Assembly: GCA_002686945.1 (NCBI GenBank)
Contig: NYYZ01000039.1
Location: 1-64,000 of the forward strand
Source of the DNA: Planctomycetota bacterium
GTDB taxonomy: Bacteria; Planctomycetota; UBA1135; GCA-002686595
Direction: 5' to 3'
Length of the DNA: 64,000 nucleotides
Part shown: positions 53,036 through 60,872 of the stretch, piece by piece
Numbering within the stretch: position 1 is the first letter of the stretch
Layout: every line of letters begins with the position of its first letter
Position numbers and translations under genes: made by a program
The notes under the pieces: model-generated
Told to the model about the DNA's origin: nothing
Seen by the model: only the letters and a program-made list of their open reading frames with translations
Database searches by the model: none

Positions 53036-54051
53036 GAGGACCGCCTCCGACCAGCACGCCGAGTTGCAGATCTACGCCGACCAGATGCTCTACGCGTTCC
53101 CACTCGAGAACTGGAACCACCACGCCGCCGCGTCGATCGACGCCCACCCCTACGTCGAGGTGCGCCAGCGCCATCAGCACCGCCCAGAGGCAAGAGAGCC
53201 GCCTGCTCATCTGACATGTCCAGGAGAGATTCAACCTCTTGGCGAGACAGTCGCCGAAAGCGTCCTTCTTTCAAGCCGCGCAAGACCAGCGGGCCGATTT
53301 CTTCGCGGGTCAGCTCCAATACCTTGTGCCCCACCCGCGCAAAGACCCTTCGTATCTCACGATTCATACCCTCGCGCAAGGTCACCAGCGCGGTGGAACG
53401 CAATTTGGCCCGCTTTACAATGACAACGCGTGCACCCGAGGTCTTGCCCTCAGAAAGATGCACTCCCGCCCGGATTTTATCGAGACTATCGTCATCAAGA
53501 GACCCAGCAACCACAACGCGGTAGGTCTTCGACACCCCGTAGCGGGGATGAGAGACCCGATGGGAGAAATCGCCGTCGTTGGTCAAAAGAATCAGGCCGC
53601 GGCTCTCTTCATCCAGCCGCCCCACGGTGTAGATACGACCAGCAGCAGGGTCGCTGATGAGGTCAACCGCCTTGGGCCGCGTCTCGCGCCGGTCATTGGT
53701 GCATAGCACACCCTTCGGCTTGTGCAGCAGATAGTAACGACGAGGGTCCTCGCTGCCAGGAAGCACCACGCCATCAACTGTCACCTTCTGCTTGCTGGGG
53801 TCAACCTTGACACCCAGCTCGGTTACGACAAGATCATCCACCAGAATCTTGCCCTTGGCGATCAACTCGTCACACGCACGTCGCGAAGCTACTCCATGAT
53901 CAGCAAGAAACTTATTCAGGCGCACCAAAGTTGTGCGCGCCTCGCGGCGGGCACTGGACCCGTCGGCAATGAAACCCCCTGCGGAAACCGGGCGCGGACG
54001 CCTCCCACCCCTGGAACCGCGAGGTGTACCCCGTGAACGTCGGATGGCCAT
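53032..54051 (-). CDS. rluB: RluB/RsuA-type rRNA pseudouridine synthase with Arg/Gly-rich ends
   Basis: The enzyme isomerises a uridine in rRNA. An S4 domain (VRLNKFLADHGVASRRACDELI) is followed by the catalytic domain, with the Asp in VGRLDEESRGLILLTNDG and GMNREIRRVF near its end. The first 35 residues and the last 55 residues are rich in Arg, Gly and Ser (GRRSTRRRGGSSSR), both probably disordered RNA-binding tails. At 339 residues it is longer than RsuA and similar to RluB. The gene starts 3 bases after the manA stop. Confidence 0.9.
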   Translation of the reverse strand: MAIRRSRGTPRGSRGGRRPRPVSAGGFIADGSSARREARTTLVRLNKFLADHGVASRRACDELIAKGKILVDDLVVTELGVKVDPSKQKVTVDGVVLPGSEDPRRYYLLHKPKGVLCTNDRRETRPKAVDLISDPAAGRIYTVGRLDEESRGLILLTNDGDFSHRVSHPRYGVSKTYRVVVAGSLDDDSLDKIRAGVHLSEGKTSGARVVIVKRAKLRSTALVTLREGMNREIRRVFARVGHKVLELTREEIGPLVLRGLKEGRFRRLSRQEVESLLDMSDEQAALLPLGGADGAGAPRRRGGRRSTRRRGGSSSRVGTRRASGRRRSATRRAGRRRSS

Positions 54052-54054
54052 GAT

Positions 54055-55068
54055 CTAGCTCTGTCTCCCTCTGAACGATCGCAGGGCCAGCACCTGGAAG
54101 TCCCCGTCTTCAGGCAGCAGGTCGTGGGGCCCCAGATCCGCTGGCAAGAGCCAGGTCTGGCCGCTCCTGATACTCCAGCTCTGTTCTTCTTCTTCACCGC
54201 TCACACGAATACGACCATGACCGCTAATAACAAATAGTGCGCCTGCTCTCTTGTCCGTGTCACGTTCAAAGAGCTCATGGACTCGCAGCAACTCGCCCTG
54301 ATAGGACTCATCCTCGAAGAGCGGAGCGCGCATGCTCGTACCCTGCTCATGCCACTCAGGAGGGCTCGGCTCAAGACCTTCTTGATCGTAGATGATCGAA
54401 CTCAAGGCAGACTCCACATGTTGCTCGCGCAAGTCCCCGTTCTGGTCCTTGCGGTCCCAGTCGTAGATACGAAAGGTGGTGTCGGAGTTCTGTTGCACCT
54501 CGACGATTACCAGCCCCTTGCCAATCGAGTGCACCGTTCCGGCAGGCACACGCACGAAATCACCCCTGCGAACGGGATAGGACGTCAACAGAGCAACCAC
54601 ATCACTGGTCCCGGCGGCCTCGGCGAATTCACTGGCAGTAGTGCCATTGGACAGACCGAGAAAGACTTCCGCGTCCTCGTCCGCAGAGAGCACCAACCAG
54701 CACTCGTCCTTGCCCGCAAAAGAGGGGCCCATGCGTTCGGCTGTGGCCTGATCGGGATGCACTTGAATGGACAGGTTCTTGCGCGCATCCAAGAGCTTCA
54801 AGAGCAAAGGAAACGACCCATCCGGATCGGGTTGGGTACGTCCCAGCAGCGCGGTTTCCTCGGAGAGCATCAACCCGCCCAAGGTGCGCCCCTTGAATGG
54901 ACCCTCTGCCACTATCGAAGTAGCTCCCTCGCGATCAGAAAGACACCAAGCCTCTCCGATGTTCTTGTCCACAGGTAGGCCTTCGGGCAATATGGGCTGC
55001 AGGGCGCGACCACCCCAGATCTTCTCCAGAAAGATCGGCTCAAGACGAAGGGGCTGACGAATGGACAT
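54055..55068 (-). CDS. manA: Mannose-6-phosphate isomerase, class I
   Basis: ManA interconverts mannose 6-phosphate and fructose 6-phosphate. The 337 residues begin LRLEPIFLEKIWGGRAL and carry zinc ligands in LSIQVHPDQATAE, with GTVHSIGKGLVIVEVQQNSDTTFRIYDW in the cupin core, seen in parts as GTVHSIG and TFRIYDWDR. It is of the short class I type common in Bacillus and many other phyla. It heads the minus-strand group manA-rluB-M16-M16. Confidence 0.92.
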   Translation of the reverse strand: MSIRQPLRLEPIFLEKIWGGRALQPILPEGLPVDKNIGEAWCLSDREGATSIVAEGPFKGRTLGGLMLSEETALLGRTQPDPDGSFPLLLKLLDARKNLSIQVHPDQATAERMGPSFAGKDECWLVLSADEDAEVFLGLSNGTTASEFAEAAGTSDVVALLTSYPVRRGDFVRVPAGTVHSIGKGLVIVEVQQNSDTTFRIYDWDRKDQNGDLREQHVESALSSIIYDQEGLEPSPPEWHEQGTSMRAPLFEDESYQGELLRVHELFERDTDKRAGALFVISGHGRIRVSGEEEEQSWSIRSGQTWLLPADLGPHDLLPEDGDFQVLALRSFRGRQS

Positions 55069-55235
55069 GGATTAGGGAGAGGATTGGACCCGATCGACTC
55101 AGGTCAAGCCGCGAAGAATAACCGGGAGGGAGCGGCAGGCAGCGAAATTCGGGGGAGACTTCTTGGGCTCGGGACCCAAAAAGGGCCTGGAACGTCCCTC
55201 ACCGCATTCCCGGCAGCCTGCGAGCCCCGACAGGG

Positions 55236-56480
55236 TCAGAGGTCCAGCAGGGTCTCAAGCACTTCGGCCACGACCCGGTTGCCTTCCACCGAATAGTGCC
55301 CGCCCGGAGCCCAGTGGCGCCCCTCGTCGGCTGCACCGCTCGCCACCAAAGCAGCGCTGCAGTCAATCACCTCGATCCCTGCCTGCTCCCAGGCGTCAGT
55401 GACCGTTTCCCAGTAGCCACGGCCCTCTTGGATCAGGTGTTCTAGACCACCGCGGTCCGGCAAAACCAGCAAGCGCAACCGAGCGCCATCATTTGAGGTC
55501 TCTTCCCGGAACGCGTCCACGATCGCCAACAGCAATCGAAACACCTCGCTCTCTTCGTCAAGCAGCCAGTCTGCCACTTCCCGGTCCCTACGCTCGTGAA
55601 GAGTCAGGACCATGCGCCCCAAGCCCGTGCGGTGCAACCAATGGGAACCCTCAGGGGCGTAGGCCAGCGGAGAGCGAGCAACCCACGCGTCGTTTCCATC
55701 CAGAGCCTCCAGGAATTTCTTCTGAGAACTCAATACATCGTGCATGTGCGCAATGGACTCCACGGGATTGGGGATCAAACGCAAATCCCCAGCCAGGGTA
55801 ATTCGAAAGCGCGGCTTGAAGCGCACCATTCTTGCCCAGTGTCGCTGAGCTGGACGATACATGGTCACCAGCCTCAGAGAAGCCGCTGGCATCCAGCCCA
55901 GCCATACTTCATCCCCTCGCAAGGGTCGACCATCCCGTCGATAGCGCAGAAGGGCCTGGTCCAACCCATATGCGCCCATCCCCAAGTTTGCAAATTCGTG
56001 CTGTGCTGATGCGGTATCCAAGAGATACGGCCAGGTCTCTTCATCTTCCACTTCGTCTCCAAGTGTGAAGGAGCAGCCAACACAGACTATGCGTGACAGG
56101 TCCGTGTGCCGTTCCCGCGTCAGGGGAGAAACACTGCAACGGGCACCGGCCCAATCAAATTCCATGTCGCCCATGGAGGATCCGGGCGATGGCGCCCAGC
56201 CCAACTCCGAATCGAAAAGGAACGGCGTGCCGCCCGGACCTTGCTCACGAACATGCACAGCGATCTCCCGCAAGCTGAGTTGCTGACCGGGATAGAATAT
56301 GGGTGGATCAAATGGGGCTATTCGGGAGCCACGCAGATAGCCACTGCCCAACGCGTAGTGCAGCAGTATCTGATCCATGAAGAGGCCGCTGCCCAACAGC
56401 AGCCCTAAAGCGAGGAAGCGTTTTCGCCTCAATCTGCTCCCCCGCCAGATGCTGCAACCAGGACCGTGGACATGAGTCAC
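55236..56480 (-). CDS. SGNH/GDSL-like hydrolase, membrane-anchored
   Basis: A basic N-terminus and one hydrophobic helix (about residues 22-42) suggest membrane anchoring. IVCVGCSFTLGDEVEDEETWPYLL is like block I of SGNH hydrolases, with Ser in G-C-S-F-T-L-G. The C-terminal GHYSVEGNRVVAEVL supplies the His of block V, although the usual Asp three residues before is not seen. LANLGM-type block II appears as FANLGMGAYG. The 414-residue protein probably deacylates or acylates an envelope polysaccharide. It has no operon partner. Confidence 0.65.
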   Translation of the reverse strand: MTHVHGPGCSIWRGSRLRRKRFLALGLLLGSGLFMDQILLHYALGSGYLRGSRIAPFDPPIFYPGQQLSLREIAVHVREQGPGGTPFLFDSELGWAPSPGSSMGDMEFDWAGARCSVSPLTRERHTDLSRIVCVGCSFTLGDEVEDEETWPYLLDTASAQHEFANLGMGAYGLDQALLRYRRDGRPLRGDEVWLGWMPAASLRLVTMYRPAQRHWARMVRFKPRFRITLAGDLRLIPNPVESIAHMHDVLSSQKKFLEALDGNDAWVARSPLAYAPEGSHWLHRTGLGRMVLTLHERRDREVADWLLDEESEVFRLLLAIVDAFREETSNDGARLRLLVLPDRGGLEHLIQEGRGYWETVTDAWEQAGIEVIDCSAALVASGAADEGRHWAPGGHYSVEGNRVVAEVLETLLDL

Positions 56481-56729
56481 GAGAGAAGATGGAACAGAAC
56501 GCCAACTGCGAGCAGTTCCTGTCCCAACCCTACCCCTTCCCAGAAGAGCCTGGGCAACCTGCCCGCCTGCGCGCCGCCGCCCTTCAAGAAACCAGACCCT
56601 CCATCATGTTGTCACCGGTGATAGCACTCAACCATGGACAGAGAACATCCCCGCCCTCTTCAACCGGCGCCATGTCAAGCAGACGAAACGGCACACAGTT
56701 GAAGAGCAACGAGGCCCCAACAGGATGGA
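56481..56729. other. Intergenic region upstream of the SGNH-like gene
   Basis: No ORF of coding character is seen. A 10-base palindrome, TCACCGGTGA, lies at 56612-56621; its role is unknown. Confidence 0.3.
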
Positions 56730-57164
56730 TCACTTACTTTCTATCGCAGTCTTGGTGTGACCAGCGCGATCGGAAGCGAATGACTTCTTGCAACGACCGC
56801 AACAGAGCGCAACCGTGTGGCCTTGCCAGGTCATTGAATCATCGGCGTTCACGTCCTTGCCTGAAATAGGGCAGGCCGTATTGCCAACTGCAGTTGGATT
56901 GGCGTAGGCCTTGGCCACCGCCGCAGCGGGATCTGCATTGGCAGACGCTACACATTTGCTGCAGCAGAAGTAAGCGCGCTGCCCTTCATGCTCCACAAAG
57001 TTCTCGGGCTTGGTTGCATGGCCAGAAGTGGCACAAGTCGTGTTGCCCAGGAAAAGAGTTGTGGTCCCCGCAGCAGGAGCCGCGTTGTCGGAAGATTCAC
57101 TACCCTTGTTGCCGGCACAAGCGGCGAACGAACAGAAGGCAGCAATGATCAAGAAATTACGCAT
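56730..57164 (-). CDS. Lipoprotein with two YHS/TRASH-like metal-binding repeats
   Basis: MRNFLIIAAFCSFAAC ends in a lipobox (Cys16). Two similar units follow: TTCATSGHATK with YFCCSKCVASANADP, and TACPISGKDVN with ALCCGRCKKSFASD. Each has a Cys near its start and a CCxxC cluster, as in YHS/TRASH domains that bind copper or other soft metals. The 144-residue protein likely stores or passes metal in the periplasm. ATG 57164 is chosen; ATG 57176 is possible. Confidence 0.72.
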   Translation of the reverse strand: MRNFLIIAAFCSFAACAGNKGSESSDNAAPAAGTTTLFLGNTTCATSGHATKPENFVEHEGQRAYFCCSKCVASANADPAAAVAKAYANPTAVGNTACPISGKDVNADDSMTWQGHTVALCCGRCKKSFASDRAGHTKTAIESK

Positions 57165-57283
57165 GGCGATTCTCATTGAAAGGTTCAAGAAAGCCCGTGA
57201 TCGGGCCTCCCCGATGATAAGAAACTCAGGCCCGGACAACTAGATCGGACGGAAAACTAGTCGTGCCCCCTCGGCAAGTGCGC

Positions 57284-57970
57284 CTAGGCACCATTCAGAA
57301 GATCAAGCAGCTCTGCCCGATACTGGTCAAGCTCGTCTTCCTGGGGACGCCAGCCCTGAACCAAACGCTCTCGAACACGCCTGAGAGCGCGCAGTGTCCG
57401 TTCCAGCACCATTCGCTGACGAGAGGGTAAGGGTGCAGAAAGGGCTCGCTCCAATTCTCCCTGGGCCAACCGCAGAGCGTTGCGCTCCATGCACTTGGCC
57501 GCACGAATGGCGTGCAGGACCGAGCCCTTGGGAGTGTGCTCTTTCAAACGCAGGATACGAGTGACCTCAAGCCATGGCTGGCCAAGCAGATGCTCGCGAA
57601 CCACGCAGTTCACCCGGATTCGTTGATAGCGCTTGAAGGATCCAAGGCGCCTGCTGCAAGAAGCCTGCTTTGAGATATAGAGATGCTGAAAGTCGTTCGC
57701 GTGCTCGCTTGGATTCCACAGGAGCTGATCTCCATCCCAGACCGCAAGGGCCAGATAAGTAGACGGTTGAAAGCGAGTGGTGTAGCCCTCCCAATTGAAG
57801 CGCTGCTCCTGCACCTGTAAGGTCAACTGGATTTCTTGGCCGAGATAGCGCTCGGGTCGTTCCCTGACCACTGACAGGTTCATACCCGGCGGACTTGCAA
57901 TCCAAGCGGGCCCGTCAGTGGGCAGGACGTAAGCAAAAGTGCTCACAAACAAGAAGAGGAGAACATCCAT
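57284..57970 (-). CDS. Hypothetical exported protein
   Basis: I do not recognise a family. The 228-residue protein has a signal-like N-terminus (MDVLLFLFVSTFAYVLP), a beta-rich middle with VRERPERYLGQEIQLTLQVQEQ and RIRVNCVVREHLL that may form an OB-like fold, and an Arg/Leu/Glu-rich helical C-terminus from about residue 150. It stands alone between the YHS lipoprotein and rsmD on the same strand. Confidence 0.55.
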   Translation of the reverse strand: MDVLLFLFVSTFAYVLPTDGPAWIASPPGMNLSVVRERPERYLGQEIQLTLQVQEQRFNWEGYTTRFQPSTYLALAVWDGDQLLWNPSEHANDFQHLYISKQASCSRRLGSFKRYQRIRVNCVVREHLLGQPWLEVTRILRLKEHTPKGSVLHAIRAAKCMERNALRLAQGELERALSAPLPSRQRMVLERTLRALRRVRERLVQGWRPQEDELDQYRAELLDLLNGA

Positions 57971-58044
57971 TACAAGACAAAGCCAAAGGCTTTGATCGGA
58001 CGCGAGGCCCCTTGACCTTGAGCCGGAATTTGCAAACCACTGCT

Positions 58045-58641
58045 CTATTTCCAGACATACAGCAGCGCCGTACGGCCCATCACACGATAGTCCAATTGCA
58101 TGTCTGGCAGGCTGAGAGCATCTTGACCCAGATCCCGAGGATGACCGTGCAAGACCAACGCACCCCCAGAAAGCAGCACTTCCTGGACCAGAGTGGTTGC
58201 CGCCACCAAGACCTTCTCACGCTCTCCCCCACGCAACATGGGATAGGGCGGGTCCATCAGGATCACTCTGGCCCAGGGCTGGAGTTCCACAGAAGTTCCC
58301 GGAGCCCTCTCCATTGGCGCGCCCCAATATCGCTTGTCCAGGGCATCTCCGCCAATCACCTCCGCCCGATCATGAGCACCCACGATCTCAAGATTGGCCC
58401 GCAGGACATCCAGTGCCTTGCGGTCACGCTCAAGAAACCTCACACGACTTGCTCCCCGACTGAGAGCTTCAATGCCCATGCTGCCACTGCCGCTGAACAG
58501 ATCGAGCACGGGCTGGTCTTCTTCGATGCCCCCAAGGGTAGAGAACAGGGATTCGCGCACCCGCGCCAGCATGGGCCGAGTGTCTTGACCAACGGGGGTG
58601 CGCAGAATGCGACCTTTGAATGCTCCGCTGTGAATCCGCAC
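58045..58641 (-). CDS. rsmD: 16S rRNA (guanine(966)-N(2))-methyltransferase
   Basis: RsmD methylates G966 of 16S rRNA. The protein begins MRIHSGAFKGRILRTP, has the SAM loop VLDLFSGSGSMGIEALSRGA and the catalytic DPPY in ILMDPPYPML; 198 residues is the usual length. The start is GTG 58641. TAGATT ends 6 bases before it, and no Shine-Dalgarno sequence is present. Confidence 0.95.
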   Translation of the reverse strand: MRIHSGAFKGRILRTPVGQDTRPMLARVRESLFSTLGGIEEDQPVLDLFSGSGSMGIEALSRGASRVRFLERDRKALDVLRANLEIVGAHDRAEVIGGDALDKRYWGAPMERAPGTSVELQPWARVILMDPPYPMLRGGEREKVLVAATTLVQEVLLSGGALVLHGHPRDLGQDALSLPDMQLDYRVMGRTALLYVWK

Positions 58642-58647
58642 TCGTGC

Positions 58648-58653
58648 AATCTA
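58648..58653 (-). promoter_or_regulatory. Candidate -10 hexamer TAGATT, leaderless promoter of rsmD
   Basis: Read on the minus strand, TAGATT ends 6 bases before the GTG start. Confidence 0.4.
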
Positions 58654-58742
58654 CCCCCACGCAGGGGTCGCACGGTGCTCCCATCCGAGGTATCCTCGTG
58701 CTTCTGCAGACGTTCTGAACTTCGGATCTGCGCACACGAACA

Positions 58743-59537
58743 ATGGGAATCAGCGACCAACCAGTGAGCAGCCCCCGCTTGCACATCAATGTGGACCATG
58801 TGGCCACCTTGCGCCAGGCTCGACGCGAAGAGTTTCCGGACCCGGTCCAATGGGCCCTTGCAGCAGAAAAAGCCGGTGCCCACGGAATCACCTGCCACCT
58901 GCGCAAGGACCGACGACACATCCAAGATAAAGACGTGCGCCACTTGAGAACCGAGCTGAAATCGATTCTGAACCTGGAGCTGTCCCTCAACGGGGAGATG
59001 ATCGAGCTCGGTCTGGTTTCTGGCGCCGATGCCTTCTGCCTGGTGCCGGAGTCGCGTGAGGAGCTAACCACTGAAGGAGGCCTCGATTGCAAGCACGAAC
59101 AGCAACGCCTCGCAGATGTGATCCCGGCTCTGACCGAATCAGGGGGAATTGTCAGCCTCTTTGTGGATCCTGACTGCCACCAACTGGATGTCGCCCGGAC
59201 AGTAGGGGCGCCCTTCGTGGAACTGCATACGGGGTCCTACGCCAACCAATCCGGAGCAGCCCGGGAGCGGGAACTCGAACGCCTGTTCACAGCCGCCGCC
59301 CATGCGCAGGACATCGGGCTCAAAGTCAATGCAGGCCACGGACTGGACTACGAGAACGTGGGTCCACTGGCGAGTATGCCGGGCGTGAAGGAACTCAACA
59401 TAGGCTTCGCCATCATTGCCCGGGCGGTGTTGGTAGGGGTCGAACAGGCAGTGCAGGAGATGCTGCTGCTCTTGACCCCCGCCCCGACCACAAACGCTGT
59501 TGCTGAGTCCCTCCCCGGGGGCCAGAAACTAGGCTGA
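58743..59537 (+). CDS. pdxJ: Pyridoxine 5'-phosphate synthase
   Basis: PdxJ condenses 3-amino-2-oxopropyl phosphate with deoxyxylulose 5-phosphate in the last step of the DXP-dependent vitamin B6 pathway. The TIM-barrel protein starts LHINVDHVATLRQARR and shows GAHGITCHLRKDRRHI, VSLFVDPD, VELHTGSYA, KVNAGHGLDY and ELNIGFAIIARAV. The 264 residues are slightly more than the usual 240-245, due to a short C-terminal extension. It is divergent from rsmD. Confidence 0.97.
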   Translation: MGISDQPVSSPRLHINVDHVATLRQARREEFPDPVQWALAAEKAGAHGITCHLRKDRRHIQDKDVRHLRTELKSILNLELSLNGEMIELGLVSGADAFCLVPESREELTTEGGLDCKHEQQRLADVIPALTESGGIVSLFVDPDCHQLDVARTVGAPFVELHTGSYANQSGAARERELERLFTAAAHAQDIGLKVNAGHGLDYENVGPLASMPGVKELNIGFAIIARAVLVGVEQAVQEMLLLLTPAPTTNAVAESLPGGQKLG

Positions 59538-59761
59538 AGACCGCGTAGGAAGAGAGGAAACCGACACGAATTCCTGCTGGGGTGACCCTCCAGCCCACCT
59601 CCTGACCGGACCCGGACCTTCTCAGGCATGGGATTGAGGGTCAGTTTCTCTTGAATCGAGGAACAGCACCCTTGGATCCAGCATCCAGGAAAGGCAGATT
59701 TGACTGCACCCGACTGCTTGAGAAGGAAAGACAGTCGGAGACGAGTCAGGATTCAACCCGG

Positions 59762-60691
59762 ATGCAAACAGACCAATTCATCCCCAGGGACAGCATCGTA
59801 GCCCTGCCCACCCCCTTCCGCGGGGGAGCCCTGGCCTATGACCTCCTCGCTGACGATGTGATGCGTCACCGACTCGCTGGAACAAATGCCTTGTTGATAG
59901 CCGGAACCACCGGGGAAGGAGCGGCCCTCTCGGAGGCCGAGCGAATAGTCGCTTTCCGCACAGCCTGCAATGCCGCGCGGGGCCAGATCAAGGTGATCTG
60001 TGCCGTAGGCACCAACGACACGCGCGCCAGTTTGCGTCTGGCCCGCGCTGCGCAGGAATGCGGCGCAGACGGCATCATGGCCATCGTGCCCTACTACAAC
60101 CGCCCACAGGCGCGAGGCCTCGAAGCGCACTTCTCTGCAATCGCCCAAGTGGCGCCAAACCTGCCCCTGACCCTATACGATGTTCCCAAGCGCACCGCCT
60201 GCGAGTTGCCTTTGGATGTGATCCAGCGGCTGGCCGCCCAGCACAAGAACATCACCTCGATCAAGCTCGCCTGCACGGACTTGGATCGCGTGGAGCTACT
60301 GGTGCGCGAGAGCGGCTTGCAGGTCTTGTGCGGCGAGGACCGCTTGATCCTGGAGTTCATGCGGCGAGGAGCCGTGGGCGCAGTGTCCGTGCTCGGCAAC
60401 GTGATGCCCCGAGAAACCAGGGCCCTGATTCAAGCAGGCCAACGGACACCAGATGCGCCCCGGGCGCGTTCCCTCGCAGCACGCTTGACGCCGTTGGCCC
60501 AGGCCCTCTTTGTGGAAACCAATCCCGTACCTGTCAAAGCAGCACTAGCGGTATTGGAGGGCTACCCCACCGAGGTGCGCCTGCCCCTGGTTGGACTCAA
60601 GGCACACAACCGGCGCATGATTGAAGATGTGCTGCAACGATTGGCCGCCACTGCTCAGATCTCTTCCAAGAGCCTGACTCACACGGTCTGA
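59762..60691 (+). CDS. dapA: 4-hydroxy-tetrahydrodipicolinate synthase
   Basis: DapA condenses pyruvate with aspartate semialdehyde for lysine and diaminopimelate synthesis. The Schiff-base Lys168 is in ITSIKLAC, Tyr139 and Arg144 are in LYDVPKRTA, the Thr pair is in IAGTTGEGAAL, and VPYYNRPQ precedes the active site. ATG 59762 gives 309 residues; a further 37 in-frame residues upstream are charged and not family-like. Related N-acetylneuraminate lyases share the fold, but the TTGEGA and YYNRP pattern favours DapA. Confidence 0.9.
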   Translation: MQTDQFIPRDSIVALPTPFRGGALAYDLLADDVMRHRLAGTNALLIAGTTGEGAALSEAERIVAFRTACNAARGQIKVICAVGTNDTRASLRLARAAQECGADGIMAIVPYYNRPQARGLEAHFSAIAQVAPNLPLTLYDVPKRTACELPLDVIQRLAAQHKNITSIKLACTDLDRVELLVRESGLQVLCGEDRLILEFMRRGAVGAVSVLGNVMPRETRALIQAGQRTPDAPRARSLAARLTPLAQALFVETNPVPVKAALAVLEGYPTEVRLPLVGLKAHNRRMIEDVLQRLAATAQISSKSLTHTV

Positions 60692-60872
60692 CGGCAGTTC
60701 TAGGCGCCGTAGAGCAGCCTGCCAATCCTACAGGGGCCTGCGCCAAATCGGCAGGGTTTGGCTCAATCGACCCCATTCCAGGTCATCGCAGGGCACTTTT
60801 TGGCCCGGCATGGGTCTTGCACCTTGGGGTTCCATGCCCCGCGAACTGCGGGCCAACCAAGGAGCACCCACT

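Noticed and set aside
52902-53423. Plus-strand frame opposite the Arg-rich tail of the pseudouridine synthase
   Set aside because: A short stretch looks protein-like, but the S4/catalytic frame on the minus strand continues and overlaps the M16 start in operon style.
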